From Rhypophila decipiens (Eukaryota; Ascomycota; Sordariomycetes; Sordariales; Naviculisporaceae), in the NCBI GenBank assembly GCA_033297075.1, contig MU858109.1, forward strand, positions 62,001-126,000: 64,000 bases of DNA. The letters run 5' to 3'. A program made the translations under genes and the position numbers. Positions 52,263 to 62,759 of the stretch are shown piece after piece. The notes under the pieces were generated by a model. It did not search any database. It was not told the origin of the DNA and saw only the letters and a list, made by a program, of their open reading frames with translations. Numbering within the stretch: the stretch's first letter is position 1; every line of letters begins with the position of its first letter.

Positions 52263-53900
52263 TCTACTCGCTTCGAGTGCTGGGCAACTGTAACGCGTCG
52301 CTTCTAATAAATAGGTTCGGGGATAATCAGCAACAGGAAAGCTCGTCAAACGGAGAAAAGCACCGGGTCATTACCTTGTGTCCCTGAGGGTGAGTGAGGT
52401 TGAAAGTCGGATTGTCAGGGTGATGCTACTCTGGATCGGCGCAGTTCCGGACTGTTGACGGAGTGGAATGGAGTTTTTGGAGGGGACAGAAATCTCAAGA
52501 GGGGGGGATTTTGTAGTCGACGACTCATTGAGGGGTAGCAGAAGGCCTGTGAGCTGCTTGGTGAGCGCGGTCTGTGCTTGAATGTCGTCGATCCCAAGTC
52601 TTGGCGAATGACAGCCCGCCGCCCGGTGATGAGTGAAGAAGGCTTCAACATGTGCCCAGGGTTCCGAAGAAGCCAAGCCAAGTCAATTCGAGCCCACTTT
52701 TGGCTTAGATTGAACTAATATAGGCCAAATTAACTTGAGAAATAGTTCAATTCAATTGAATTGATATACTTGAAATACTTAAATAGCTGGGAAAATGGTA
52801 GAAAATGAAGTTATTCCTAGTTTTAAGGGGGTAAGATTAGTACAGGGTTAGGGTTCTATATAAGGCCTCTACTAGTTCAAGTATTCCAAGTAGTCCAAGT
52901 CAAGTAGTATGACTAGATTGAATTGGCTTAACAGTATTTTCGGCCTCTTTAGATTAGATTGTTTTCAGTTGATTTGCCTTAGCTTTCATAAAGTTGGCTT
53001 GTTCGGAACCCTGCATGTGCCAGCCTCTGGTGAGATGAAACTGCAGAGCAGAACCATCCAGTCAACGCAGAACTCTTGACATGGAGTACGTCATTGTCAC
53101 AATCACCAAGTACGAAGGTTCAACGCGCCAACGAATATTGTAGTATTGTACTGAAAAAGTAAGACGAAGAAGAAAGGAAGGAAAAGATCAATCCAGCGAT
53201 CGCGGCCGTGGGGTAAATGGCCAACTGTTGGCTGTGCAGCCCCACTTTCCGATAAGCCGATAAGCCCCACCTTGTTGGATTACTGACTTGCTGGCTTGCG
53301 GGCTGCCAGCTGGCTGCAGGTGCCAGGCGAATCTCGTGACAGTCATAAACAATATAATGCGCGCAAAACGAACTCTCGTCACAGTTTCTCCCCGCGAATA
53401 ACTGACCAAATCTAACGCGTGACATCACGCCCAGGGATGAAATCTTTGGACGGGGGAACGGTTCCTTTCCGCCGCAATCCACCCACAGCGGTCGGCGACG
53501 TTGATAAAATACGAGACTCGGAGTGACCTTCACCTGTTATGTGTTCTGTAGATGTGATACAACTTTCCACATCATTCCCGGGCCCATGCCTCATCACTAG
53601 TGTATCTAGCCGTTCGTTCTTGCTTATCACTGCAAGGCAAAATGGAATCTGAGTAAATTAAGGATTGAGAATAAATGTCGATGCGCGCGTTGGTGGGTGG
53701 GTTCGAGTTATGGGTCGTTTGAGTCGTTTGATCTTATACGTCTTAGATGAATTTTTTGTTCCTGTGACACTTTAGCTTAGGATATCCAATCTCAAGATCG
53801 GACTTTACGGATAGCCTATGAATATTATCCAATTATTCAGATCGGTGCTTTATTACGAGGGAGAATGGCCATTGAGATCACAAAAACAATTCAGAAAGCC
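52263..53900. other. A/T-rich intergenic region with telobox
   Basis: The first 400 bp is the promoter of the CCHC gene. From about 52.68 kb the DNA is A/T-rich, with a 16-bp palindrome at 52748-52763 (CAATTCAA/TTGAATTG), a telobox (AGGGTTAGGGTT, 52844-52855) followed by TATATAAGG, and scattered AGTTCAAG/AAGTAGT motifs like those upstream of the HNH gene. No gene recognised. Confidence 0.45.
52844..52863 (+). promoter_or_regulatory. Telobox followed by TATA-like motif
   Basis: AGGGTTAGGGTT at 52844-52855 is followed directly by CTATATAAGG. The layout parallels the telobox and TATA box at 219-301, but no gene follows on the plus strand within 1.9 kb. Confidence 0.4.
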
Positions 53901-53904
53901 TGGC

Positions 53905-54003
53905 CGCGTGTATGGTGTAATTGGTTAAGCACAGGACTTCGCGCAGCGGTTTTTATGTCACTGTGATTTCTCTCGAGAGGCTCAAGTTCAACTCCTAGCA
54001 CAA
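53905..54003 (+). ncRNA. tRNA-like sequence, probably degenerate
   Basis: TATGGTGTAATTGGTTAAGC forms an A box and a D arm (GTGT/GCAC). About 60 nt later AGTTCAACTCC is a B-box-like T arm, followed by TAGCAC. The T stem has mismatches and I could not pair a normal anticodon stem, so it is more likely a tRNA relic or a tRNA-headed repeat than a working tRNA. The D arm resembles those of the two Pol III-type elements at 43.7 and 47.4 kb, but the core does not. Confidence 0.4.
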
Positions 54004-54050
54004 GTCGGTTAAATGAAATTTCTAGCACAAGTCGGTTAAATGAAATTTCA
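53995..54050 (+). repeat. Tandem duplication of 27 bp at the 3' end of the tRNA-like sequence
   Basis: The unit CTAGCACAAGTCGGTTAAAT followed by GAAATTT is present twice in direct tandem from about 53995 to 54050. The first copy begins inside the tRNA-like 3' end, so the duplication includes the element's tail. Confidence 0.7.
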
Positions 54051-54836
54051 AATAAAACCTAAGGCCTGGAGGAGACTTGAGAACTCTACGTAGGAAGAAG
54101 GTTTTCGACAGTCGCGATGTTCAGGTTTAAAAACTCAAAAAGCTAAGCTAGAAGAATTGGTTTTTAAGAGCTTTTTTTTTTCTTTTTCCTCTACATTTAG
54201 AGGTTTCATATATACACCTACTTTTTTATACGTATACGACAAGGCTAAACTTCTAAGTACCTAGTAGCTTATCTTAAAACACCTACTCTTTCCATGTAAA
54301 AAAATAAATGTATTAATTCGAAGAGTATTCTACTCAGTGGATAACGACACGTTGAATTGACAGCGACATATTGAATCGACAGTGATGCGTTTAATTGACG
54401 GCGATGTGTTCGATTCACAGCGATGAGATGCAGATGGTCGGGGCACGAAGAAAGGCCTTTCCTTGGTTGACTGCATGAACATTGGGGAGGACATCGCTTA
54501 GAACATCAAAACATCCGCTGCCTAACAGCACTGCAACACGAGCTTCTCAGCCAAATACCATTTTGCAACCTCGCCACGACGGTTCCATTGCGAATACGAA
54601 CTTCTTTGCTTCCCCCGCCCCTTATCTCGGCCGAGATCAAGCGTGGTGGAACACACTAACCGTTCTTATACTTAGTACTGCCGTGTCATGCCTGCTAGCA
54701 CCATGCTTATTCCAACTTCATTGTATTTTCCCCCACCTCCCCGAACTGAACTTACGCCATCTTCTTTCTGATAATCCTGTCCTCTCTCCCTCGTCTATGA
54801 TCATCGAGTCTTCTCACACCGTGAAGAAAGACAAGA
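54051..54836. other. Intergenic, A/T-rich then promoter
   Basis: 54.1-54.3 kb is A/T-rich. At about 54350-54425 a degenerate tandem of GACAGYGAYRYRTT-like units occurs (TTGAATTGACAGCGACATA, TTGAATCGACAGTGATGCG, TTTAATTGACGGCGATGTG, about 22 bp). The last 350 bp is the promoter and leader of the hydrolase gene. Confidence 0.45.
54350..54428 (+). repeat. Short tandem repeat, about 22-bp unit
   Basis: Three to four degenerate units of type GTTGAATTGACAGCGACATA spaced 22-23 bp. The unit is unrelated in sequence to the GGCTGGAATAAATGC minisatellite family, although the period is nearly the same. Confidence 0.6.
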
Positions 54837-55836
54837 ATGGCTGCGAAAACCACCATCCACGTCCCTCACCTTGGGGGAATTGACGTTGGCTATCGTCTCT
54901 CCTCGCCGTTCGACCCTTCCAAACCAACGCTCGTACTGGTCAACTCGATGTGCACCACCTCTTCCCTTTATGACCTCCAGTTTTCTTCCGCCAGACTCAC
55001 CCAAGCCGTCAATCTCCTCGCCATCGAGCCCCTTGGCCATGGAGCCACTGCGCTCTCCTCGGGGTCTCCTAAATCAGACGAGGGCCATGGGCCAGACCGA
55101 CATTTTACCTACTGGGATTCGGCAACCATGTCTCTCCAGGTCATGGAGGCCTTGTCCATCTCAGCTGCCTTCTGCTTGGGTACGTCCCAAGGCGGCTGGA
55201 TCGTGATGCGGATGGCTTTGCTCGCGCCGGATCGGGTTCTTGGCGTCCTTCCACTGGGGACGTCGATGGACTGTGAGTCTGCGGATTCTCGGGAAAAGGG
55301 GTGCTGGGATCCGCAGACGAGTCTGAGACCGTTCTTGGAGGCATGGACATCCGATACCGCAACACCGGACTTTGCGGTCAGCGAGGTCTGGTGTGGAATG
55401 GTTGCATCCCTTGGGTTCGGTGACAGTGTTGGCTCGGAGACAATTGAGTTCTGGAAGAAGACCGTGAAGGATGTGTATTTCGGTGATGCCGGGAGGATGA
55501 AATTGAGGATGGCCTTGATTTGTTTGCTAGAACGAGACGGTTTGTTGTTCAGAGTCGGGGATGTTCGATGTCCTGTTTATTGGCTCCAGGTTAGTAATCT
55601 CTTCACAGAACGAGGTGCATATTCCCTGACTGACTGGTCGCGTCGTGCAGGGCGATCAAGACCCAGTGTTTGGAACGATCGTGCCGGAGGAACAAATCAA
55701 GCTGTTTACGTCTTCTGTGGAGGCCAGGCTCGATTTTGTCAAGGGCGGAGGGCACTATTTGAATGCGACAAGGCCAGTTGAGGTCGAGGAGGCTGTGCTA
55801 GAGATGGTGTCAAAATATGCCCTCGGGTCAGGTTAG
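54837..55836 (+). CDS. Alpha/beta hydrolase
   Basis: Exons 54837-55589 and 55651-55836, 312 residues. The 61-nt intron has a GTTAGT donor, a CTGAC branch point and a GTGCAG acceptor. The nucleophile elbow is CLGTSQGGW with Ser117. The spliced second exon supplies the acid in WLQGDQDPVFG (Asp255) and the histidine in KGGGHYLNAT (His286), completing the triad; without the splice both would be missing, which supports the intron. EPLGHGAT near 65-71 matches the usual strand-4 loop. By family it is an esterase- or epoxide-hydrolase-like cytosolic enzyme; the substrate is unknown. It is not a close relative of the hydrolase at 28208. Confidence 0.85.
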
Positions 55837-56497
55837 GCAGAGTGTAAGCACCCGACGAGTTGATTGGTTACCAGGTAAGGTAAAACAACAATATGATCGC
55901 CGTGCAGTACCGACCAAATGCCAGAATAATCGATTGCACAGTGATATTAAAACCGTGCTAAATATTCCACTAGACACGGCCAAGCATTTCGAATGCGAGC
56001 ATTGGTTTGTTTGACCTCCTAATAAAGGACTGAAATATCCAAGAATAAAGCTCGGCTCCAACTCCCTCCACCGCAGCATCCTGTCATGCTGTGATTGGTC
56101 AGGCGTGACGAACCACGACCCCCGCAGCGCGCACAAATCACCTGCACGGGGGCAGCTCAGGGGTCATTTGCTCACCGTTCAGAATTGAGGACCAAAACCT
56201 TTCTTCTCTATCAACTGTTGCCAATTAAGGTGCTTTGCTGATCACTGTTGCGCTCGACTAAGAACACACACACTTGTCCGTTGATTCAAGCGGTTCAAGT
56301 TCGGCAGCCGGCTCTCTCTAAGCTGCATCTTCCACCGTTCCGCATTGTTGACCTCTCTGAATCCTGGCACGTTCAGCATCGTCCCGACGTTCGTCTCTCG
56401 AAAAGCAGCGTGAGTCCAGGAACTGCATCTACTGAGTCTCTTCTGCAGTGAACCTCGGCTGACACCATCCTCACCCCAGCCCCAAGTCATCCCGAGA
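55837..56497. other. Intergenic, promoter of a CCHC gene
   Basis: About 660 bp. The second half is the leader region of the zinc-knuckle gene. No other feature recognised. Confidence 0.4.
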
Positions 56498-57572
56498 ATG
56501 CAGCCCTCGAGCACTTCTTCCTCAAACTCTCGTGTCCAGGACGGCCGCCCCAGTCGCAATCCTATTTGCCAACGCTGCGGAAAATCCGGACATGAGAAGC
56601 AGAAGTGTCCCAACAATCAACCTGTTTTCTGTCTTTGTTGTGGCAGCCCCACGCACATCACGTCCAAATGTCCCGATACCGATCCGACAAACCTCGCTAT
56701 CCGTACCATTGCTCTCCGCTCCGGCTACATAGGTCTGACAGAGAACCTTCGAGCGATTGCCAAGAACCCGGAGGGGGCTGAAAAGCGGCTCCAAGAGACT
56801 GCCGCCGAGTATGACAGATTCTATCGGGAGGGCGCGGTTCAATCAGCAGGTACCACCGTCATGGCGAATGCCACTGGCAATACTACAGATGCCACTGCTC
56901 AACTTGAGAGGGGTCCCTCGAACGCTCGCCCTTCTGTTACCACTACCAGTACACCTGCCGCCGCCGTGGCTGCTGTTCCAGCTCTCAACGTGCCAACCAA
57001 GCGCCCGGCTCCTGTTGCTGCAACTCCTCCTGATGCCAAGCGCCCTGCACGCTCTTCTACTGTTTCTTCCAAAGTCACAGTCCGTCAAATAATTGAAGAG
57101 CCCGTCAATAAGCATGTTGATAAGATCGTCAATAAGCCTGTCGAGAAGCATAATGGCAAGCTTGAAGAGAAGGCTCCTGGAAACCTCTTCGGGGGCAACG
57201 GCCAAGGCAAGAAGAATGAAAGCGAAAGGCAGACGGAGAAGCAGAAGGAGAACAAGACACCCAAGATTCAGGCGGTCCATCACAAAGGTTTGCTATATTT
57301 CCATTTTCTTTTCCTTTCTTGTCTTTGCCCATGCTTCCCTTTCCTTGGCGCTTCTTCCAACGTGTTGCTAATTTCTTTTGTAAAACCCAAACACAGGCTA
57401 CTCTCACAAACCCGAGAGAACCTTCTTTCGCAAAATGGATCGTTGTCCTGTTTCTGTGCAATGCCCCCGATTTATTTGGAGCTGTTGCGGCCAGCTCGTG
57501 CCCGCGGACGGAGAGAACGACTTTTGCGGGAAGGGGGAGGTCTACGAATGGTGGCTGCTTGTCGACGTTTAG
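56498..57572 (+). CDS. Double CCHC zinc-knuckle protein with WSxCG...C module (paralogue)
   Basis: Exons 56498-57287 and 57397-57572, 321 residues. Intron 57288-57396 (109 nt) has a weak GTTTGC donor and an ACACAG acceptor and splits a glycine codon after base 1, exactly as in the gene at 51250. Knuckles: C24-x2-C27-x4-H32-x4-C37 and C45-x2-C48-x4-H53-x4-C58. Then come DTDPTNLAIRT, a helix ending EYDRFY, an Ala/Thr/Pro linker with KRPAPVAATP, and a Lys/Glu-rich part with VNKHVDKIVNKPVEKH repeats. The spliced end has C286, FIWSCCGQ (C293/C294) and NDFCGKGEVYEWW (C307). Reading through the donor instead gives a hydrophobic, unconserved tail, so the spliced form is preferred. It probably binds nucleic acid; function unknown. 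Confidence 0.8.
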
Positions 57573-58846
57573 AGCTCTCTTGGTCTCGCGTCTTTTGAAC
57601 TCTTGGCTTCTCTTTCTCTTTCTCTGTTTGGCTTCTGTTTGCTTGTTATTATAAGGGGCATGAAACTGTTGGGCTTTCGTGGAGATCCCCGATTTGGGCG
57701 AGGTTTGGTTTATTCCTTGCCATCTTGGTTGATATGCCAATGGGGTATGAATATTGGAATTATGGTCTGTGCAGTTCTCAGCACATATGGGGATATTCAG
57801 GGAGAGTAGGGCCCGAATATGATGAAAATATGTTTGCCATTCTGGGAGTGGTATGTGACACGTGTTCTCAAGACATTTACTGCAGCTAGGCCTTCCAAAT
57901 GATTGCAGTGGGCAACGGAATTAGCCATTTCGGTGCTTCAAGTATATATGAAAGATGATGCATTGCGCCTAGAGATGCAATTCAGCGCGCTTTTACCTAG
58001 AATGCCTACGAGTTCTTTGTGCTGTGACAACGCTGGTTTTATTATCCTCTCCTACGGTGACGCAGACAGCGCGTTGTGGACGCCTGGGTTTGACTCTTGG
58101 TTCCAGAAAGGATTCAAAAAAGAGAAAAAGAATCTGAGCGAGTAGTAAGCCAACAGCTGGGATTCATCTACTCCAAGTACGCAGTTTGTTCCACTGGCTG
58201 GCACCGGGTAAGTCTAGCTGGTCCGGGCTATAGTTCTAAGCGAAAATACTACTAGAGTTTGAGGATATGTCACGGGTACATTGGATAAGTTCATTCTAGT
58301 ATGGTACGACAAGTTGTTTGGTTATCTCTTTCAAGTTTTACTCATTAAATCCATTTTATGTTACTAATCTCACCTTTTTTCTGCACGAATCATGGAAAGG
58401 TTGCCTCATTTATCCGAGGTCTCGCTTGCTTATTTTAGTTCGACGTAGCCCAATCACAGCCCAAGGCCCAATGTCCGAGTTCCCGAGCCTCTGGTTTCTT
58501 TGTCCCAGTCACCCGACATCAAAGTTCCTGGAATTGGCGTTGTCATGGAATGTTGGCCCGGGAACAAAGAACTTCTCCTTGCCGAGTGATCATGATGATA
58601 TAGGAAGAACAAAGGAACCCCACTCATGGCACCGAACACGGAATACCTTGCGCACTCCCAACAAAGGTGAGAGCCGGCACCCTGGTTCCTTTAAGATGGT
58701 CTCGGCCACCCTTCCGAGCTTCTTTTGCGTTCAACCAACACCATATTGTCTCTCCAGCTTAAAGTTGAAGGCAGCCTCCATACTAAACCACAAGGGCAGA
58801 GTCTTCATTGCTCTCATCAGATCAACCAAGCATTTCACACATAGTT
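57573..58846. other. Intergenic, no gene recognised
   Basis: About 1.3 kb of mixed composition. No conserved frame, repeat or RNA gene found. Confidence 0.4.
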
Positions 58847-59086
58847 ATGCCTCTCAGGAAACTCGATCCTTACTCATGGGAGGCGCACGGGCTTGACCAG
58901 GACAGGATAGACCGCATGTTGGACTCGACGTCCCCGATACTTACCATCAACGTGGCCGAAGATGCCCTACACGATCTCATGCTGAAGGGCTACGAGATCA
59001 GCGACGACGAGGAGAGCAGTGGAGGAGGCAGCGGAATAAAACCTTGTTTTGTGCGCAGATTCTGGAAGGCACTTAGGCAGAGGTAG
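58847..59086 (+). CDS. Small hypothetical protein
   Basis: 79 residues from the ATG at 58847 (the frame upstream begins at TTG). The chain starts MPLRKLDPYSWEAHGLDQDR, has an acidic Ser/Gly patch (SDDEESSGGGSG) and ends basic (RRFWKALRQR). No signal peptide, membrane helix or known family. Composition looks protein-like, but the short length leaves doubt. Confidence 0.4.
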   Translation: MPLRKLDPYSWEAHGLDQDRIDRMLDSTSPILTINVAEDALHDLMLKGYEISDDEESSGGGSGIKPCFVRRFWKALRQR

Positions 59087-60266
59087 TCGCGGCCTGGCTC
59101 ACACTCAGTCGACATGACATTAGCGGATACATCATTGTCGCGCGGCACAAGAGTGTGCGCTTGCATCATGATGATGACTCAAGACGTGACACCCAACGAA
59201 TGGAGTCTTGTTGTCGGATCGCCAGTTCAGTAACTTGAGGTGCTCCATGCGGCTTCGACAAGGCATACTACGTGATCCGCCGGGATCATGACCGCCCAAG
59301 GTACCTTGGACAGCAGTGTTGCTTGACGATGAAGGATGAAAGGCTACATACTTGTGTTGGCGTTGAACAAGAGCACTGGCATGGATAAATGGAACGAGCA
59401 TGTGGCCTGAGTAGTAAAAAGGTCGGGAATATTTTCAGGGATCGATTTCCAAGATCCGATATGACAACTGTACAATTGAAAAGGGACGAAGTACTGAAAT
59501 GATGAGGCTAAAATACCCGCTGGCTGCTAGTTTAATAAAGATCAGGATGTACAGAAACTCAGTTTTGTAATCGCAATGCAAGGATTCATGTTAGTTAGAG
59601 AAGACTGATGCTCTGAGCTTTATGTTCCGCTGTTGCACTGGACAGGTAGTGAGTATCAACATAAATTTTGTCGTTGTGCGATCAATATGGGGAAATAGAA
59701 AAATATGCGCTCACTTGTCTTTCATTTTCGGTTTTCTTTTACCCGTCTTCATGCTAATGGTATATCCACTCACTCGGCGCTTGTGACAAGGCTCAGCAGA
59801 ATGTAAAAAGGGGCTGGTCACGTGATATCCACGTGGATCACCCCTGTGGGAACGGATTACAAGGCTGATACGACAACCTGGACGGTCGAGTTTGGTTTGG
59901 AAAGAGTTGGAATTCAGGTCGAAGAAGTTCAGATGGTCTGTCGTAGCCAAGAACTCGGAAATATGGGCGTAGAACTGGGCGAAGGACACCCGCCGGAGCC
60001 GCAATTTGCGGTTCCCCTTAGATCGAACTGCAAGCTTGGACCAGCTTTATTTAGTCTGGTGATGCCTTCAATCGCACCGAGCTCGAGAGGCGGGGTTAAG
60101 ATAATGCACAGGCCGCAATGCGATTCTCGAACGTGTTGAACTTGCCAGCTCCCTTCATCTCTGGCATTTTTTCACCTTGCTTTGGTCAAATCGCCCAACC
60201 CGTCTCTCCCGGCTTTGCGCCCCAATTTCTAGCGACTGTCTCAACAAACAAACGATCAGTCGCAAG
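59087..60266. other. Intergenic, no gene recognised
   Basis: About 1.2 kb. The last part is the leader of the gene at 60267. No repeat or RNA gene found. Confidence 0.4.
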
Positions 60267-61426
60267 ATGAGACTCCAGGATGTCTGGGCTCCATGCGCCT
60301 CCAGGGTGGACTCGACCAAAGTTCTGAGCATCGAGCTTGGCGTGGAAGAGACCGCGCCACCGGGGCAAAGCAGTAGCGGGCTCCCGGAATGGAAATGGCG
60401 GATATCGGCACTAAACACTGACAAGATCAAGCGCAGGAGTATCGGATATGAGCCGCAATTCCGACAAGTTATTATTGCCTCCAAGACTAACGCCGCGCAG
60501 CCGCAGACTGAACGTCGCTTAGAAGACCTCCTGAGAGCACTCGGGCTCTGGAACACGGACCTTGTCGATGACAGCGGACAGAAACAGCCTTCCGGCGCGA
60601 TCCTGATCAACAACCTCTCCACCGTTCTGAATCGCATCCTAACACATCCACTCATCGTAAAGGCCCGCCGGGACTGGGACTTGGGTGAGCGCGCCGAGGA
60701 GCTGAAGCTACCCGTCGAGCTCCACAGCCTGATCGGCTTGTTCGGCCAAATCTGGATCCCGGAGCGAGAATCTAGGAACATTTTTGGATCCCTCTACCAG
60801 GATCCATTTGTGGGGCCCGAGCTAAAAAAGCTCTTTTTTGCGCCTCGCCCGTATGTCGTTGACGTGGGATTCTACGTCGGGAATCCTGTCCCGAACCACC
60901 AACCAGTCAGGTTCCGAACCCCGACTGAAGACGAGGAAAAATACTGGACGGACAAAGTTGTCAAGAATCCCGTGTTTGCCTTCAATCTTCACATTCTTCG
61001 GGAGAATGGCGGTCGCAGCCTCCCTGGAGCAGGATTCCGGCCTGGTCTGTTTCAGACTGTTTTCGAGATGGATCCGGATTTTGAGGGCCCGGATGGGAGA
61101 CTCATCAATTTGTTTGTATGTTCTCATATCTCGCGGTGATCCTGATAGATAGAACCAGCTGCAGAGGACCTTTGGCTAACAACCTGATTCGATAGGCCCC
61201 TCTGGTGAACCCGCTCAAACCGCCCCCTCCTCGTCCAGCCCTGCATTATTGGACCAGCCCGACGCGGCCTCCTGTGAAAATGCCGGGCACTTCCGAGAGT
61301 CGAGAAGCGCCGAGTCGCGTTCCAAAAGAGAAGAGGTATCCATTCAGGAGCAACCGTTCGCGGGTTGTCTCGCGGGAACTGAGATCACGCATGGCACACT
61401 TCAGACTCGACGACGACGAGGAATGA
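60267..61426 (+). CDS. Hypothetical protein, conserved-looking, no known domain
   Basis: Exons 60267-61115 and 61196-61426, 359 residues. The 80-nt intron has a GTATGT donor, a GCTAAC branch point and a GATAG acceptor. I see an N-terminal domain with alternating hydrophobic and charged stretches (WKWRISALNTDKIKRRSIGY), a helical middle (LNRILTHPLIVKARRDW, ELHSLIGLFGQIW), and a strand-rich part with Pro/Tyr (PRPYVVDVGFYVGNPVP). The tail after the intron is Pro-rich and basic (PLKPPPPRPALHYW, RSNRSRVVSRELRSR) and ends RLDDDEE. No signal peptide or membrane helix. The family is not recognised. Confidence 0.65.
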
Positions 61427-62025
61427 AGACGGCTGCCCATCACCGAGAGGGCGAGCAGTATACGGTTGTGTACGAACTGCTACCGCTGTTAGATATTGTT
61501 ACCACCGCCACGACTGAGCGAGAAAGGCGTGGCGGGATGTCCTTGTCGAGTCAGAAGTCCCAGATAGACGCTGGAGTCTGTGTTTGCACAGGCTGTCCAT
61601 AGCGTCCTTGGGCAGAGTCAGGAAAGGGGATCATGGACGACGACTAGTGTCTGGGTATCTGGAGTAAGGTCTTCTAGTGTTGGGTAGTAGGATATCGATA
61701 CTTGGCTTACTATACCCGTCAGCGGTACATTGTGGTTGGCTTCCCGTGGTGGAGAATCGGGGGAAACATAATTGCTTGTGGAATAGTAATCCTCAGCACG
61801 AGTCGGGGCTAATATGGTTGGATACTGTACAATGTCTTTGATTATACATATTGCTTCACTCTACTCGTGGTGTGTTATATGTCTCCTATGTATCAGACGC
61901 GAATCAGGTACAACGATATCAGGTATGCCGTCTATGTCGAAATCACCAAGGTGTCTGATTTGGGCCTTTCAGATGGGGTGTTCTTTTTGGATTCGAACTC
62001 GCAAGTTGCATGGGAATAAGATGGT
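61427..62025. other. Intergenic (convergent 3' regions)
   Basis: About 600 bp between convergent genes. No feature recognised. Confidence 0.4.
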
Positions 62026-62759
62026 TTATCGTCCCTCTTTCATGATCAAAGAAGTTCTAGACGGCCATGTCACTCGCTCATCAAACGATTCATAAGTGAG
62101 TGTTGCCCCATCATTATCGACACATCTAAAATAACAATTCCACCCGAGCAAAATCACATTGACAACGACAACCCGACGCTCCAAGGGAACAAATCGAAAG
62201 TTAACGAGCTGAACAAACGGCCAGACCATACAGCTCCTAAGCAGTGCCGTGGTATATGACCTCTCCAGCTTGTCCACTGGACTCGTGCCCTCCATGATCG
62301 ACATGGAAGTCTAGTAAACAAACAGGCTGGTCGGAACAGAGAGCGTTTGGTCGACGGCAACACGGGCAACCCTCTCGACGTTCTTATTACGAAAGAAAAT
62401 TCTATGCTGCAAAAATCCGAACCACGTCGAGACGGCCGGGCGCCAGATTGCTTGACAGTGAGAAGTGATCAGCATGGGTGAAAAGATCGAGCATTTCTAG
62501 TGACGCATGGCAGGCGACTTGACTCACCTACTCCATAGAATGCCATGCGCGCAGCCCTGGCAAACTCATGGTTGGAGAATTTCTTCTTTTCCGCACCCTG
62601 CTGTGCTATAAAACCCCCAGTCGCAGATAGGACTGCAGTGCTGATGCTCTGAGTAAGCAAGGGGCGTCTTGCCAGCCTATCGTCGTACCCCGTCAGCTGT
62701 TTGAAAACGACGAAGAACGGATCACCATCACATCTACGGGGGTCATACCATCTCAGCAT
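62026..62759 (-). pseudogene. SYM1/Mpv17/PMP22-family gene with one in-frame TAG
   Basis: Exons 62749-62759, 62528-62676 and 62026-62450 join into 195 codons without a frameshift. Introns are 62677-62748 (GTATGA donor, GCTGAC branch point) and 62451-62527 (GTGAGT donor). Family marks: LARRPLLTQSISTAVL near the start, FARAARMAFYG, STWFGFLQ, RVARVAVDQ, then MEGTSPVDKLERSY and WPFVQLVNFRFVPLERR with VNVILLGWNCY. A TAG at 62311-62313 (codon 100) sits between SLFVY and TSMSIMEG, where a hydrophobic residue is expected. After GWNCY the protein runs about 34 residues longer than usual. Functional relatives are inner-mitochondrial or peroxisomal membrane channels. The start region is uncertain: YDDRLARRP lies in the predicted first intron and resembles the family start. 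A pseudogene or a sequencing error would both fit. Confidence 0.7.

Noticed and set aside
41262..57572. LTR retrotransposon gag genes (because of CCHC knuckles)
   Set aside because: The three genes are spliced, have no capsid-like, protease, RT or integrase region, and no LTRs flank them.
62298..62330. Mini-intron removing the TAG in the SYM1-like gene
   Set aside because: The only donor/acceptor pair around the stop would be under 15 nt, too short for a fungal intron.
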